Assembly (NCBI RefSeq): GCF_002102185.1
Contig: NZ_LQOW01000003.1
Span: 248,001 to 312,000 of the forward strand
Length of the DNA stretch: 64,000 nucleotides
Direction of reading: 5' to 3'
From: Mycobacterium fragae
GTDB taxonomy: Bacteria; Actinomycetota; Actinomycetes; Mycobacteriales; Mycobacteriaceae
The stretch's first letter is position 1; the number at the start of each line of letters is the position of its first letter. The notes below the pieces were generated by a model. It was not told where the DNA came from. It was given only the letters and a program-made list of their open reading frames with translations, and did not search any database. The translations under genes were made by a program, and so were the position numbers. Of the stretch, positions 17,599 to 27,050 are shown one piece after another.

Positions 17599-17913
17599 AA
17601 ACATCCCCTTCATTGGGTTCACGGCATGCTGCCGCGAGGCAAACTCTCCTGCAGGCGGCCCGAAAGCCAGGCGGTCAGTTTAAGTCCGCGGGTATGAGTT
17701 TGACTTCGTTTTTTACTATTCGCTCAGAGCGGCTTTGACGTTTGTCGGACCGTTTCGGGGATTGCGATTTTTGAGTTGGCTCACCCTAGTCCTGGTAGCC
17801 GCCGGTGCATTTATCTCAAACACGTTGCGGCCCGGCTGATTTAAACCGCTATGCCCTCAAGACCTCTGTGCATTTCATTGACTGCCAACCCAATTCTGCG
17901 TCTGGCCCAGCGG
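17599..17913. other. 315-bp intergenic region upstream of lprA
   Basis: No credible ORF, repeat or tRNA is seen. The first part must hold the lprA promoter and leader. A T-rich patch at 17706-17720 and A/T-rich stretches around 17815-17850 stand out from the GC-rich background, but no convincing -35/-10 pair or terminator hairpin was found. In M. tuberculosis a small secreted gene (Rv1271c) lies between lprA and Rv1272c; no trace of it is visible here. Confidence 0.6.
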
Positions 17914-20298
17914 TCAAGCTACCTTGCGGCCTTTGGTGTGCGGGTCGAGCCGGCTGAGCCGCCAGAACAGCAGGATCACTATTGCAATTGCGAGCGCGAC
18001 GCAGATGCCAAGACAGGTCAGCCAACCTGTGCGCGAGGGATCCCAAAGTGGGTCTTGGTCGCCGCCCGTCTGCTGGCGAAGGTAGTTCAGATCCGCGGTC
18101 GCAGCGCCCATCGCATAAGCCCACCGCGACGGCGACAACCATGCCAGTTGCTCTAGCGGGACTCGACCGTGCACCGCGAACATCCCGCCGCACAGGATGA
18201 GTTCGGCCATCACCACCAGCACCAGTAGCGGCATTCCACGATCGGCGTTGGCGATCATCGCTGAAATCAGCAGGCCGATCATCATCGAGACAACGGTGAC
18301 CGCGACCACGGCCACCGCTACTTCCGCTGTGCCCGAGTGCAACACCTTCGAGTCATCGGGCGGCGGCAGACCGAAGACGCCGAGCAATCCCAGAACCAAC
18401 CCCTGCAGGGCGGTCAGCGCAGTGAGCACGACCAATTTGGAGGCCAGGTAGGCGCTCCGAGACAAGCCGATCCCATGCTCGCGCAAGTAAATTGCTCGTT
18501 CTTTGACGATTTCCCGGATCGACGTCGCGCAGCCCATGAGTCCGCCGCCGATGATCAGCAATGTCAATAGTTGAGCGGGTTGAGTGGACTTCTGCGTGAA
18601 TGCTTCTGCCACCGACAAGCCCGCATGACCCGGAGCCGCGTGCGCGAACAAGCTCAGCAGCAACGGCAGGATCAACAAGAACAACGCGTACTGGCGATCG
18701 GCGGCGATCACCGCCACATACCGCCGGCAGAGGATGGCGAACTGGGCCAGCGCGCTTTGCTGAGCGAGCGGCTGCGTGGGCGGAGCGGGAGCCTGAGACG
18801 GCGCGCGCACGACCGCACGCGGGCCGGTGAAGGCGTCATGCAGTGGTGAGGCTTTGAAGCGGCCCGACCAGTCGGTGGCGCTGTCGCGTTCGAGAAGCGT
18901 GAACAGATCGGCGAAGTCCTCGCAATGGAAGTAGTTGAGCGCGTGTTGAGGAGGGCCGAAGTAGGCCAGGCGGCCGCCGGGCGCGAGGACGAGCACCCGG
19001 TCACACATCTTCAGTTGGGCGATGTTGTGGGTGACCACCACCACCGAGCGGCCATCGTCGGCGAGTGCCCGCAGGGTTTGCATGACCGATTTCTCGTAGC
19101 CCGGGTCGAGCCCCGACGTTGGCTCGTCGAGGAACAGCAGCGAGGGCTTGGTGAGCAGTTCCAGTGCGACGCTGGTGCGTTTTCGCTGACCGCCCGACAG
19201 GCTGTCGATGCGCTGATCGGCCTGCTCGCTCAGACCGAGTTCGGCCAGGACTTCCTCGATCCGCTGGCGGCGCTCCCCGTCGGACACGTCGTGCGGGAAC
19301 CGTAGCCGCGCGGCATAGTTCAGTGCCCGTCGCACGGTCAGCGGGGTATGCAAGATGTCGTCCTGCGGAACGAAGCCGATTCTGTGCCGCAGCTCCGCGT
19401 AGTTCTCGTAGAGGTCGCGGTCGTCGTACCGGACCTGGCCGCTGCTGGCCGGCCGGAACCCGGTGAGCGCGCCCAGCAATGTCGATTTCCCTGCGCCACT
19501 TGGTCCTACGACCGCCAAGAAGCTGCGTTGCGGCAGGGAGAAGGTGATGTCGGTCAACAACACCTTGCCCTTCTTGGTGACCACGCCCAAGTCCGAGGCT
19601 TCATAGGACACGTCGCCGGTGTCGACGTATTCCACGAGGCGGTCACCGGAGAGGTGCAAGAGCTGGTGTCCGATGCCGACAAGATCGTCGGGCCCGATGA
19701 CCGCTCGGCTGATCCGGGCTCCGTTGACGTAGGTACCGTTCGCGCTGCCGACGTCGGCGAGCTCCCACTGGTTGCCGAATCGCCGCATCACGGCATGCCG
19801 GCGCGAAACCAGCAAGTCGGCCAGCACGACGTCATTCTCGGGTGCGCGACCGATGGTGATCGCGAGCTGGTCGATCGCGTGCACCGCAGTCGGTGGCCGG
19901 GCCACGGTTGTGCCCTCTGACCTGGGAATCTGACCGTCGGAAGCGGTGGCGACGGTCGGGCTGGGAGCCCCTTTGGTAACCGGGTAGAGCTGCATCGTCA
20001 CGCCCGAGGAGATGGAACCCAGCACAACGGTCGTGGGTTGGTGCACCGTTAGGCGTTCCATTCGGCGACCATCGACGAACATGCCGTTGGGGCTGTGATT
20101 GACGAGAACCCAACCTGCCGGCGTCGGCTCCAGCACAGCGTGGTCCCGCGACACCCTCGGATTGTCCAGATGCATGTCCGCGTCGTTGGCGCGGCCGATC
20201 GTCCAGGTCTGGCCGGCGGTCGCGCGCCACGTGCGCCCGTCCGCCCGCACCTCCAGCGGCGGCGGCATGGTGGTGAGGGTTTCAGTCTTGTCGTCCAT
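17914..20298 (-). CDS. Double-FHA ABC exporter (Rv1747-like)
   Basis: A 794-residue fusion. FHA domain 1 (about 30-100) has R36, S50 (RVSRDHA) and N71; FHA domain 2 (about 145-215) has R151, S165 (VSRRHAV) and N187 (SANGTYVNG), so both should bind phosphothreonine. The ABC domain has GPSGAGKST (265-273), LSGGQRKR (366-373) and LLFLDEPTSGLD (386-397), then six or so C-terminal helices of ABC2/ABCG type. Rv1747 (865 aa) exports phosphatidylinositol mannosides and is controlled by PknF phosphorylation of threonines between its FHA domains; a Thr-containing linker (107-140) exists here too. No pknF is adjacent, but it shares a promoter element with both pknH genes. GGAGG lies 6 bp before the ATG. 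Confidence 0.88.
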   Translation of the reverse strand: MDDKTETLTTMPPPLEVRADGRTWRATAGQTWTIGRANDADMHLDNPRVSRDHAVLEPTPAGWVLVNHSPNGMFVDGRRMERLTVHQPTTVVLGSISSGVTMQLYPVTKGAPSPTVATASDGQIPRSEGTTVARPPTAVHAIDQLAITIGRAPENDVVLADLLVSRRHAVMRRFGNQWELADVGSANGTYVNGARISRAVIGPDDLVGIGHQLLHLSGDRLVEYVDTGDVSYEASDLGVVTKKGKVLLTDITFSLPQRSFLAVVGPSGAGKSTLLGALTGFRPASSGQVRYDDRDLYENYAELRHRIGFVPQDDILHTPLTVRRALNYAARLRFPHDVSDGERRQRIEEVLAELGLSEQADQRIDSLSGGQRKRTSVALELLTKPSLLFLDEPTSGLDPGYEKSVMQTLRALADDGRSVVVVTHNIAQLKMCDRVLVLAPGGRLAYFGPPQHALNYFHCEDFADLFTLLERDSATDWSGRFKASPLHDAFTGPRAVVRAPSQAPAPPTQPLAQQSALAQFAILCRRYVAVIAADRQYALFLLILPLLLSLFAHAAPGHAGLSVAEAFTQKSTQPAQLLTLLIIGGGLMGCATSIREIVKERAIYLREHGIGLSRSAYLASKLVVLTALTALQGLVLGLLGVFGLPPPDDSKVLHSGTAEVAVAVVAVTVVSMMIGLLISAMIANADRGMPLLVLVVMAELILCGGMFAVHGRVPLEQLAWLSPSRWAYAMGAATADLNYLRQQTGGDQDPLWDPSRTGWLTCLGICVALAIAIVILLFWRLSRLDPHTKGRKVA

Positions 20299-20336
20299 GC
20301 GTAGCCTCCAGTGCGACTCGCTGGCTCCCGGAGCTT

Positions 20337-20380
20337 ACGGTAAATCCGAACCCACCCCGCCACAGCAGAACCACAGGATT
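20337..20380 (-). promoter_or_regulatory. Promoter of the FHA-ABC exporter with 11-bp direct repeats
   Basis: On the minus strand (position 1 = base 20380) TGTGG occurs at 6-10 and 17-21, then -10 TACCGT at 39-44; the ATG is about 32 bp beyond the expected start site. Same architecture as 14173-14217 and 16190-16234, one base shorter between repeats and -10. Confidence 0.62.
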
Positions 20381-20397
20381 CATCTCGGGGATCGGTG

Positions 20398-22308
20398 CTA
20401 AGCCCTGGTCATCTCGTAGTAGGCGCCCCGGCGCGCCATCAGGTCGGCATGGTTGCCCTGCTCAACGATCCGGCCGGCCTCCATCACCAAGATGGCATCA
20501 GCATCGCGGATCGTCGAAAGCCGGTGGGCGATAATAAAACTCGTACGATCTCGGCGAAGCTCGCGGGTGGCCTGGGCAATGAGCAGTTCGGTGCGGGTAT
20601 CCACAGAGCTGGTCGCCTCGTCGAGGATCAGCAGCTGGGGGCGGGCCAGAAATGCCCGGGCAATGGTGATCAGCTGCTTCTCCCCGGCGCTGATGTTGTC
20701 GCCGTCGTCGCTGATCCAGGTCTGGTAGCCCTTTGGCAGCGTGTGGACGAAGCGGTCGACATGGGCCGCCTTGGCGGCATCGATCACCTCGGCTTCGCTG
20801 GCGTCGGGGCGCCCGTAGGCGATGTTCTCCGCGATCGTCCCGCCGAAGAGCCAGGTGTCTTGAAGCACCATCCCGATCCGCGATCGCAGCGAATTCCGGC
20901 TCATCGATGTGATATCCACGCCGTCGAGCAGGATGCGACCGGAGTCGACGTCGTAAAACCGCATCAGCAGGTTCACCAGCGTGGTCTTGCCCACGCCGGT
21001 CGGCCCGACGATCGCGACAGTGCTGCCCGGTTCGACGGTCAGCGACAAGTCCTCGATCACGGCAGTGCCGGCGCGATAGGCGAAGCTCACATGCTCGAAT
21101 TCGACACGCCCGGTTGGTCCTTGGCCGTTGACCGACGGCAGCGCCGGTTCGCGGTCCGCTGATTCCTCCGGCTCATCGAGCAGGTCGAAGACTCGCTCGG
21201 CACTGGCCATCCCAGACTGCAGCGTGTTGTACATCGAGGCGACCTGGGTCAGCGGCGCGTTGAACTGACGGATGTACTGGATGAACGCCTGGATGCTGCC
21301 GACGGTGATCTGTCCGGTCGCCACCTGCAGGCCACCCAGCACCGCCACCACCACATAACTCAGGTTGCCGATGAACATCGTCGCCGGCGACACCAGTCCG
21401 GAGAAGAACTGCGCACCGAAACTGGCCTGGTACACGTCGTCGTTGAGCCGCCGGAAGCGGTCTTCGGCCGCGCCTTGCTGACCGAAGGTCTTGACCAGCG
21501 TGAAACCGCTGTAGGTTTCCTCGATATGGGCGGCCAGGCGCCCGGTGCTGCTCCATTGCGCTGCAAAAAGCCGTCGTGAGCGCCGCGCGATCGCCCGGGT
21601 CGCCAGCAGCGACAGCGGCACGGCCAGCAGGGTGAGCCCGGTCAGCAGCGGCGAGATGGTCAGCATCATCACCAGCACAGTCGTCACCGACAGGATCGCC
21701 GTCAGCAGTTGGCTGATCGTCATCGACAGCGATGTCGCCAGGTTGTCGACGTCATTGGTGACTCGGCTGAGCACCTCGCCCCGCTGCCGGGTGTCGAAGT
21801 AGGCCAATGGCAACCGGTGCACCTTTTCCTCGACGTCGGCGCGCAGCGCCTGCAAGGTGCGCTGCACTGTAACGTTCAACAACCGGGCCTGCGACCAAAT
21901 CAAAAACGCCGCAAGCACATACATGGTCAGCGCCAGCGCCAGCGTTCTCGCGACCGCGTCGAAGTCGACGCCTTGGCCGGGAACCACATCCATGCCCGAG
22001 AGCAGATCTGCGAAACTGTTGTTGCCGCGGGCCCGGGCGGCCGCGACGGCCTGGGCCTTGGTGATGCCGGCGGGCAGCTGCCGCCCGATCAGGCCGTTGA
22101 ACAGCAGATCGGTGGCATGCCCAAGGATCCGCGGGACAATGACACCGATGGCGGTGCCGACGACGCCGAGTGCGATCACCGCCATCACCGGGACGCGTTG
22201 CGGCGCCAGGCGCTTCACCAGGCGAACGGCCGTAGCCATGAAGTCGCGGGACCGCTCGGCCGGGGCGGGCGCCATGCCGCGGGTCGGTCTGCCCATCGCC
22301 GCGGTCAT
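20398..22308 (-). CDS. ABC exporter half-transporter (Rv1272c-like)
   Basis: A 636-residue type IV ABC exporter subunit: six-helix membrane domain (about 30-340, with a long extracellular loop around 70-115) followed by the ATPase with Walker [18 protein letters not shown] in the signature position and [12 protein letters not shown]. It pairs with the upstream gene, which overlaps its ATG by 4 bp, to form a heterodimer. In M. tuberculosis Rv1272c/Rv1273c has been linked to fatty-acid or lipid import/export; the substrate is unsettled. The signature reads SAGEKQ rather than SGGQ, common in one half of such pairs. Confidence 0.9.
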   Translation of the reverse strand: MTAAMGRPTRGMAPAPAERSRDFMATAVRLVKRLAPQRVPVMAVIALGVVGTAIGVIVPRILGHATDLLFNGLIGRQLPAGITKAQAVAAARARGNNSFADLLSGMDVVPGQGVDFDAVARTLALALTMYVLAAFLIWSQARLLNVTVQRTLQALRADVEEKVHRLPLAYFDTRQRGEVLSRVTNDVDNLATSLSMTISQLLTAILSVTTVLVMMLTISPLLTGLTLLAVPLSLLATRAIARRSRRLFAAQWSSTGRLAAHIEETYSGFTLVKTFGQQGAAEDRFRRLNDDVYQASFGAQFFSGLVSPATMFIGNLSYVVVAVLGGLQVATGQITVGSIQAFIQYIRQFNAPLTQVASMYNTLQSGMASAERVFDLLDEPEESADREPALPSVNGQGPTGRVEFEHVSFAYRAGTAVIEDLSLTVEPGSTVAIVGPTGVGKTTLVNLLMRFYDVDSGRILLDGVDITSMSRNSLRSRIGMVLQDTWLFGGTIAENIAYGRPDASEAEVIDAAKAAHVDRFVHTLPKGYQTWISDDGDNISAGEKQLITIARAFLARPQLLILDEATSSVDTRTELLIAQATRELRRDRTSFIIAHRLSTIRDADAILVMEAGRIVEQGNHADLMARRGAYYEMTRA

Positions 22309-24059
22309 CGCTGGCCTCCCACGCTCGCGTCCAGCGACTGCGATTCCGCGAATTCTCGGTACGTGGGGCAGTCGGCGAGCAGTGATTCATGGGTGCCCGT
22401 ACCGACCACCCGACCGTCGTCGACGACGATCACCTGATCGGCTTGGACAACAGTCGAAATACGCTGCGCCACAACAATAACCGTTGCTTCGCTGGCGACC
22501 TCGCGCAGCGATGTCCGCACGCGCGCGTCGGTGTGGACATCGAGTGCGGAGAAGGCGTCGTCGAACAGGTAGATGGCCGGTCGGCGGATCACCGCCCGTG
22601 CGATCGCCAACCGTTGCCGCTGCCCGCCGGAAAAGTTGATGCCGCCCTGGGCGACTCGCATCGCGAGTCCATCGTCATGTTCGGCCACAAACCCGTCGGC
22701 GGCCGCGACCCGCAGTGCGTCCCACATGTCTTCTTGCGATACGACTTGTCCGGGCGCCGCGCCGTAGCGCAGGTTGTCCGCAACGGTGCCCGAGAACAGG
22801 TAGCCGCGTTGTGGCACCAGCCCGATGCCGGCCCACAGCCGGTCGATGTCGTACTCGCGCACGTCGAGCCCGTCGACGAAAAGGGTGCCGGCGGTCACGT
22901 CGTAGAGCCGGCAGATCAGCGACATCAGCGTCGACTTTCCCGAACCGGTGCTGCCGACGATCGCGGTGGTGGTGCCTGGCAGCGCGGTCAGCGAGATATC
23001 CTGCAGCACAGGGCGATCCGCGCCGGGATAACGGAACGTGGCGCCGTCTAGCCGAACCACGCCTTGCATACCCGCGGGGGGCCGTCGGGGGTTGTCCGGG
23101 CTACGGATCGCCGGGCTTGCCGAAAGGACCTCGCTGATCCGTTCCGCGCAGACCGACGCGCGCGGCAGCACCATCACGGTCATCGTCGCCAACAACACCG
23201 CCACCAGGATCTGGGCGAAGTAGGCGAGAAACGCGATCAGCGAGCCCACTTGGATTTCGCCCCGGTCGATGAGCCGGCCGCCGAACCAGATCACCGCAAC
23301 GCTCGAGCAGTTGATGATCAATGTGGTCGCCGGCGCCATCAGCGCCTGCCAGTTGCCGACGGTCAGCGTGGTGTTCGACAACGCGCGGTTGGCGTCGGCG
23401 AACCGCTGACGTTCGAAGGGCTCGCGCGCGAAGGCCCTGACCACCCGCACACCCGAAAGCTGGTCGCGCATCACCCGGTTGATGTCGTCGATCCGGCGCT
23501 GCATGCTGCGGAACATCGGCAGCATGCGCGAGACGATCCAGGAATTGGAGAGCGCCAACAGGGGGACGCTGACCACCAGCAGCCAGGACAGCGCCGCGCC
23601 CTGGTGGATGGCCATCAGGATTCCGCCGACACCCATCATCGGCGCGGTGACCAGCACCGTGCAGGTCATCTGCACCAGGAACTGGATCTGCCGGACGTCG
23701 TTGGTGGTGCGGGTCAGCAGAGACGGCGCGCCGAACCGGGCGGTCTCGTGTGCGGAGAACGTCGTGACCTGATGGAACATCGCCGAGCGGAGATCCCGGC
23801 CGAACCCCACGCCAATCCGCGAGCCCCAGTAGACCGCGCCGACCGAGCACACCACCTGCAGCCCCGTTGCGGCGAGCATTAATCCGCCGAGTTTGACGAT
23901 GGTGGCGGTGTCCCCCTTGGCGACCCCTTCGTCGATGATGGTGGCGTTGACCGTCGGCAGATACAGCGACGTCAGTGTGCTGACCAGTTGCAGTGTCATC
24001 ACCGCCGCGACCAGCCAGCGATACGGCCGGACGTACTGGCGCAGCAGTGCCAGGAGCAT
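22305..24059 (-). CDS. ABC exporter half-transporter (Rv1273c-like)
   Basis: A 584-residue partner subunit: [15 protein letters not shown] start, membrane domain to about residue 320, ATPase with Walker [10 protein letters not shown], signature FSGGQRQR and [11 protein letters not shown] in the Walker B position. The D in place of the catalytic glutamate (FDDAFSALD) marks it as the degenerate-site half of a heterodimer. ATG 24059 is chosen by the conserved family start; the upstream ATG at 24077 adds only CDSYG. It is the first gene of the unit with the Rv1272c-like subunit. Confidence 0.9.
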   Translation of the reverse strand: MLLALLRQYVRPYRWLVAAVMTLQLVSTLTSLYLPTVNATIIDEGVAKGDTATIVKLGGLMLAATGLQVVCSVGAVYWGSRIGVGFGRDLRSAMFHQVTTFSAHETARFGAPSLLTRTTNDVRQIQFLVQMTCTVLVTAPMMGVGGILMAIHQGAALSWLLVVSVPLLALSNSWIVSRMLPMFRSMQRRIDDINRVMRDQLSGVRVVRAFAREPFERQRFADANRALSNTTLTVGNWQALMAPATTLIINCSSVAVIWFGGRLIDRGEIQVGSLIAFLAYFAQILVAVLLATMTVMVLPRASVCAERISEVLSASPAIRSPDNPRRPPAGMQGVVRLDGATFRYPGADRPVLQDISLTALPGTTTAIVGSTGSGKSTLMSLICRLYDVTAGTLFVDGLDVREYDIDRLWAGIGLVPQRGYLFSGTVADNLRYGAAPGQVVSQEDMWDALRVAAADGFVAEHDDGLAMRVAQGGINFSGGQRQRLAIARAVIRRPAIYLFDDAFSALDVHTDARVRTSLREVASEATVIVVAQRISTVVQADQVIVVDDGRVVGTGTHESLLADCPTYREFAESQSLDASVGGQR

Positions 24060-24116
24060 GCCGTAACTGTCGCACACCGCTGGCCGCCAAATAAGCCCTG
24101 GTCACCGTGTGTGTCG

Positions 24117-24145
24117 TGGTTGGCCCCCGGTGCTGCCGCTACAGT
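24117..24145 (+). promoter_or_regulatory. Probable promoter of lprB-lprC
   Basis: TGGTTG (24117-24122), a 17-bp spacer and TACAGT (24140-24145) precede the lprB GTG at 24169, giving a leader of about 17 bases. Judged by spacing and the TANNNT rule only. Confidence 0.4.
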
Positions 24146-24168
24146 GCATCCTGTGACCAGCAGTAGGT

Positions 24169-24726
24169 GTGCGCAGCGTGCGGCGTAACGTGGCGGCAGC
24201 GCTGGCCCTGGCGGCGGCAATTCTGATCCCGACGGCCGCATGCTCTGACTCCGGTTCAAACAATTCCTCGCCGACGCAGTCATCCGGACCCGCCTCTGGG
24301 GAGGGACATCACGGCCCGTTCTTTCCGCAGTGCGGCGGGATCAGCGACGAGACGGTGACGAACCTGACCAAGGTGGCCGGGCTGGTCAACACCGCCAAGA
24401 ATTCGGTGGGCTGTCAGTGGCTGGCGGGCGGTGGAATCGTCGGCCCGCACTTTTCCTTCTCCTGGTACCGCGGCAGTCCGATCGGGCGCGAACGCAAAAC
24501 CGAGGAGCTCTCGCGTGCCAGTGTCGAAGACATCAACATCGACGGCCATGGCGGCTTCATCGCCATCGGTAGTGAGCCCACGTTGGGTGACTCCCTGTGC
24601 GAGATCGGCATTCAGTTCTCCGACGACTTCATCGAATGGTCGGTCAGCTTCAACCAGAAGCCGTTTCCCGACCCGTGCGACGTCGCCAAGGAGCTGACCC
24701 GTCAGTCGATAGCGAACTCGAAATGA
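24169..24726 (+). CDS. lprB: Lipoprotein LprB
   Basis: A 185-residue lipoprotein, the length of Rv1274. The signal peptide ends in lipobox PTAAC (Cys25). The mature part, a DUF3558-type domain, is recognised from HHGPFFPQCGGISD, NTAKNSVGCQWLAGGG, SFSWYRGSPIGRERKTEE and the C-terminal DPCDVAKELT. Four non-lipobox cysteines probably form two disulfides. Function unknown. Its stop overlaps the lprC start by 4 bp, so both lipoproteins are made together. Confidence 0.9.
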   Translation: MRSVRRNVAAALALAAAILIPTAACSDSGSNNSSPTQSSGPASGEGHHGPFFPQCGGISDETVTNLTKVAGLVNTAKNSVGCQWLAGGGIVGPHFSFSWYRGSPIGRERKTEELSRASVEDINIDGHGGFIAIGSEPTLGDSLCEIGIQFSDDFIEWSVSFNQKPFPDPCDVAKELTRQSIANSK

Positions 24727-25283
24727 GAGCCGCCGTGCGTCATCGGATCCTCGTCGGTGCGGCCGTCGTGGCGCTGACCCTGCTGACCATGTTGACCGGA
24801 TGCACGAGGTCGGTGGCGGGCACCGCGGTCCGGGCAGGCGAGGGCGGGGCTCCGCGCAACAACAACTCCGAACAGCAGTATCCGAACCTGCTCAAGGAAT
24901 GTGAGGTGCTGACCACCGACATCCTGGCCAAGACGGTAGGTGCCGAGCCGCAAGATATCCAGAGCACCTTCGTCGGCGCCATCTGCCGCTGGCAGGCGCT
25001 CAACCCGGGCAGCCTGATCGACATCACCCGGTTCTGGTTCGAGCAGGGCAGCCTGGCCAACGAACGCAAGGTTGCCGAGGGACTGAAATACCAGATCGAA
25101 AGCCGTTCCATCGCGGGCGTGGAGTCGATCGTGATGCGGCCGAACGACCCGAACGGCTCGTGTGGCGTGGCCAGCGATGCCGCGGGCGTGGTCGGCTGGT
25201 GGGTCAACCCGCAGGCGCCCGGGATCGACGCGTGCGCCCAGGCGATCAAGCTCATGGAGCTCACGCTGGCGACGAACTCCTAG
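24723..25283 (+). CDS. lprC: Lipoprotein LprC (DUF3558 family)
   Basis: A 186-residue lipoprotein with signal peptide and lipobox MLTGC near residue 27. The domain resembles LprB (DUF3558): NLLKECEVLTTDILAKTVG, AICRWQALNPG, DITRFWFEQGSLANE and GIDACAQAIKLMELTL, with a matching cysteine pattern, so lprB and lprC look like an old duplication. Length matches Rv1275 (180). No function is established. Confidence 0.88.
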   Translation: MRAAVRHRILVGAAVVALTLLTMLTGCTRSVAGTAVRAGEGGAPRNNNSEQQYPNLLKECEVLTTDILAKTVGAEPQDIQSTFVGAICRWQALNPGSLIDITRFWFEQGSLANERKVAEGLKYQIESRSIAGVESIVMRPNDPNGSCGVASDAAGVVGWWVNPQAPGIDACAQAIKLMELTLATNS

Positions 25284-25286
25284 CCG

Positions 25287-25793
25287 CTAGCGTGGCACGT
25301 GGAAGTCGACCAGCGCGGCGCCGCCGGGTGCCAGGTCTTCCCACCGGCCCGCAACACGCAGCACCGCGATCGCTGACGTCGGGAACTTCGACGTGATCGC
25401 CTCGACCGCGGTGGCGTCGGTGTCCTCCGTGCCGGCGAGGTCGACGGCCACGGCGGACGTCGTCGGCTCATGCCCGACGACGAGCAGGGTCGTCACGTCG
25501 TCGGCGACGCCGTTGATTTGGTCGATCACCATTTCGGGGCTAGCGCCATACAAGCGCTCGACGTACTGCACCGGCGCGTCGATATCGGTGCGCCGCAACG
25601 TTTGCCGCGCGCGCGTGGCGGTGGAGCACAGCACCGCGTCGATGGTCGGCACGTTGGCCCGCAGCCATTCGCCGGCCAGGCCGGCCTCCCGTTCGCCACG
25701 CGGCGCCAGCGGCCGATCATGGTCGGCGACTCCCTCCGGATATGCCGATTTCGCGTGACGCAGTAGCACCAGCGTGCGGTGTGCAGCACTCAC
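25287..25793 (-). CDS. SixA-like histidine phosphatase (Rv1276c-like)
   Basis: A 168-residue histidine-phosphatase-superfamily protein. The catalytic RHAKSAYP motif (LVLLRHAKS) lies near residue 14 and the second histidine is in VVGHEPT. Proteins of this type dephosphorylate phosphohistidine or small phosphoesters. GTG 25793 (VSAAHRTLVLL) is chosen; the ORF is open far upstream into the SbcD-like gene on the other strand. It converges on lprC (3-bp gap) and diverges from the SbcD-like gene. Confidence 0.82.
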   Translation of the reverse strand: MSAAHRTLVLLRHAKSAYPEGVADHDRPLAPRGEREAGLAGEWLRANVPTIDAVLCSTATRARQTLRRTDIDAPVQYVERLYGASPEMVIDQINGVADDVTTLLVVGHEPTTSAVAVDLAGTEDTDATAVEAITSKFPTSAIAVLRVAGRWEDLAPGGAALVDFHVPR

Positions 25794-25886
25794 TCGACCC
25801 ACCGTAGGGCATGCCGATCGAGGTCCCTGAACTTGTCGGGGTCGGGTCCTACACTCGCGGTGCCTGGTCAAAGGGAAGGGGTCAGC

Positions 25887-27050
25887 ATGCGGTTCGTGCA
25901 CACCGCCGATTGGCAACTCGGCATGACCCGTCACTTCCTCGCCGGCGAAGCGCAGCCAAGGTATTCGGCCGCCCGCCGAGACGCGGTGGCCGGGCTGGGC
26001 ACGTTGGCCGCCGACGTAGGGGCGGAGTTCGTTGTGGTCGCCGGTGACGTCTTCGAACACAACCAGCTTGCGCCGCAGGTGATCAGTCAGTCGCTGGAAG
26101 CCATGCGTGCCATCGGGATTCCCGTCTATCTGCTGCCCGGCAACCACGATCCGCTGGATGCGTCATCGGTCTACACCAGCGCCCTGTTCACCGCCGAATG
26201 CCCGGACAACGTGATGGTGCTCGACCGGGCCGCGGTGCACGAGGTCCGGCCGGGCCTGCAGCTCGTTGCGGCGCCATGGCGCTCCAAAGCACCGACAACC
26301 GACCTGGTGGCCGACGTGCTCGGCGATCTCGAGGACGCGCCCCCCGGGGTGACCCGGGTACTCGTCGCGCACGGCGGCGTCGACGTCCTGGATCCCGATC
26401 GCGACAAGCCCTCGGTGATCCGGCTGGGCTGCCTGGAGGACGCGCTGGCCCGCGGCGCACTGCACTACGTGGCATTGGGCGACAAGCACTCGGTCACCGA
26501 AGTCGGCGGCAGCGGGCGGGTGTGGTACTCCGGCTCGCCAGAGGTCACCAACTTCGACGACGTCGAATCGGACCCCGGCCATGTCCTGGTCGTGGAGCTC
26601 GACGAGGCGGATCCGCAGCGCCGGGTCACCGTCGACGCCCAGCGTGTCGGTCGCTGGCGATTTGTCACGCTGCAGCGCCAGGTGGACAACAGCCGCGACG
26701 TCGCCGACTTGGACCTGAACCTGGATCTGCTGACCGATAAGGACCGCACCGCCGTGCGGCTGGCGCTGATCGGCTCGCTGACGGTCACCGACCGTGCCGC
26801 GCTGGATGCCTGCCTGGACAAATACTCGCGGTTGTTCGCCTCGCTGCGATTGTGGGAGCACCGCAGCGATTTGGCGGTGATACCGGCCGACGGCGAGTTC
26901 ACCGACCTCGGCATCGGCGGTTTCGCCACCGCGGCGGTCGAGGAGCTGGTCGAGACGGCCCGTAACGGAGCTGCCGAGACCGCCGATGACGCTCAGGCGG
27001 CGTTGGCGCTATTGCTGCGGCTCACCAGCCACGGCCGGGGTGCGGCATGA
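25887..27050 (+). CDS. SbcD/Mre11-like (YhaO-type) phosphoesterase (Rv1277-like)
   Basis: A 387-residue metallophosphoesterase of the Mre11/SbcD/YhaO group, expected to cut DNA ends. Metal-binding motifs are in order: HTADWQLG (H5, D8), VVAGDVFEHN, LPGNHDP, VAHGGVDV and LGDKHS. ATG 25887 has AAGGGAAGGGG directly upstream and suits the family start MRFVHTADWQ. It overlaps the SbcC-like gene by 4 bp (ATGA), so the two form a coupled nuclease-ATPase pair, probably in double-strand-break or end processing. Confidence 0.88.
   Translation: MRFVHTADWQLGMTRHFLAGEAQPRYSAARRDAVAGLGTLAADVGAEFVVVAGDVFEHNQLAPQVISQSLEAMRAIGIPVYLLPGNHDPLDASSVYTSALFTAECPDNVMVLDRAAVHEVRPGLQLVAAPWRSKAPTTDLVADVLGDLEDAPPGVTRVLVAHGGVDVLDPDRDKPSVIRLGCLEDALARGALHYVALGDKHSVTEVGGSGRVWYSGSPEVTNFDDVESDPGHVLVVELDEADPQRRVTVDAQRVGRWRFVTLQRQVDNSRDVADLDLNLDLLTDKDRTAVRLALIGSLTVTDRAALDACLDKYSRLFASLRLWEHRSDLAVIPADGEFTDLGIGGFATAAVEELVETARNGAAETADDAQAALALLLRLTSHGRGAA

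Noticed and set aside
17623..17913. Search for an Rv1271c-like remnant between lprA and the FHA-ABC gene
   Set aside because: No frame with a signal peptide or similarity to the small secreted protein was found.
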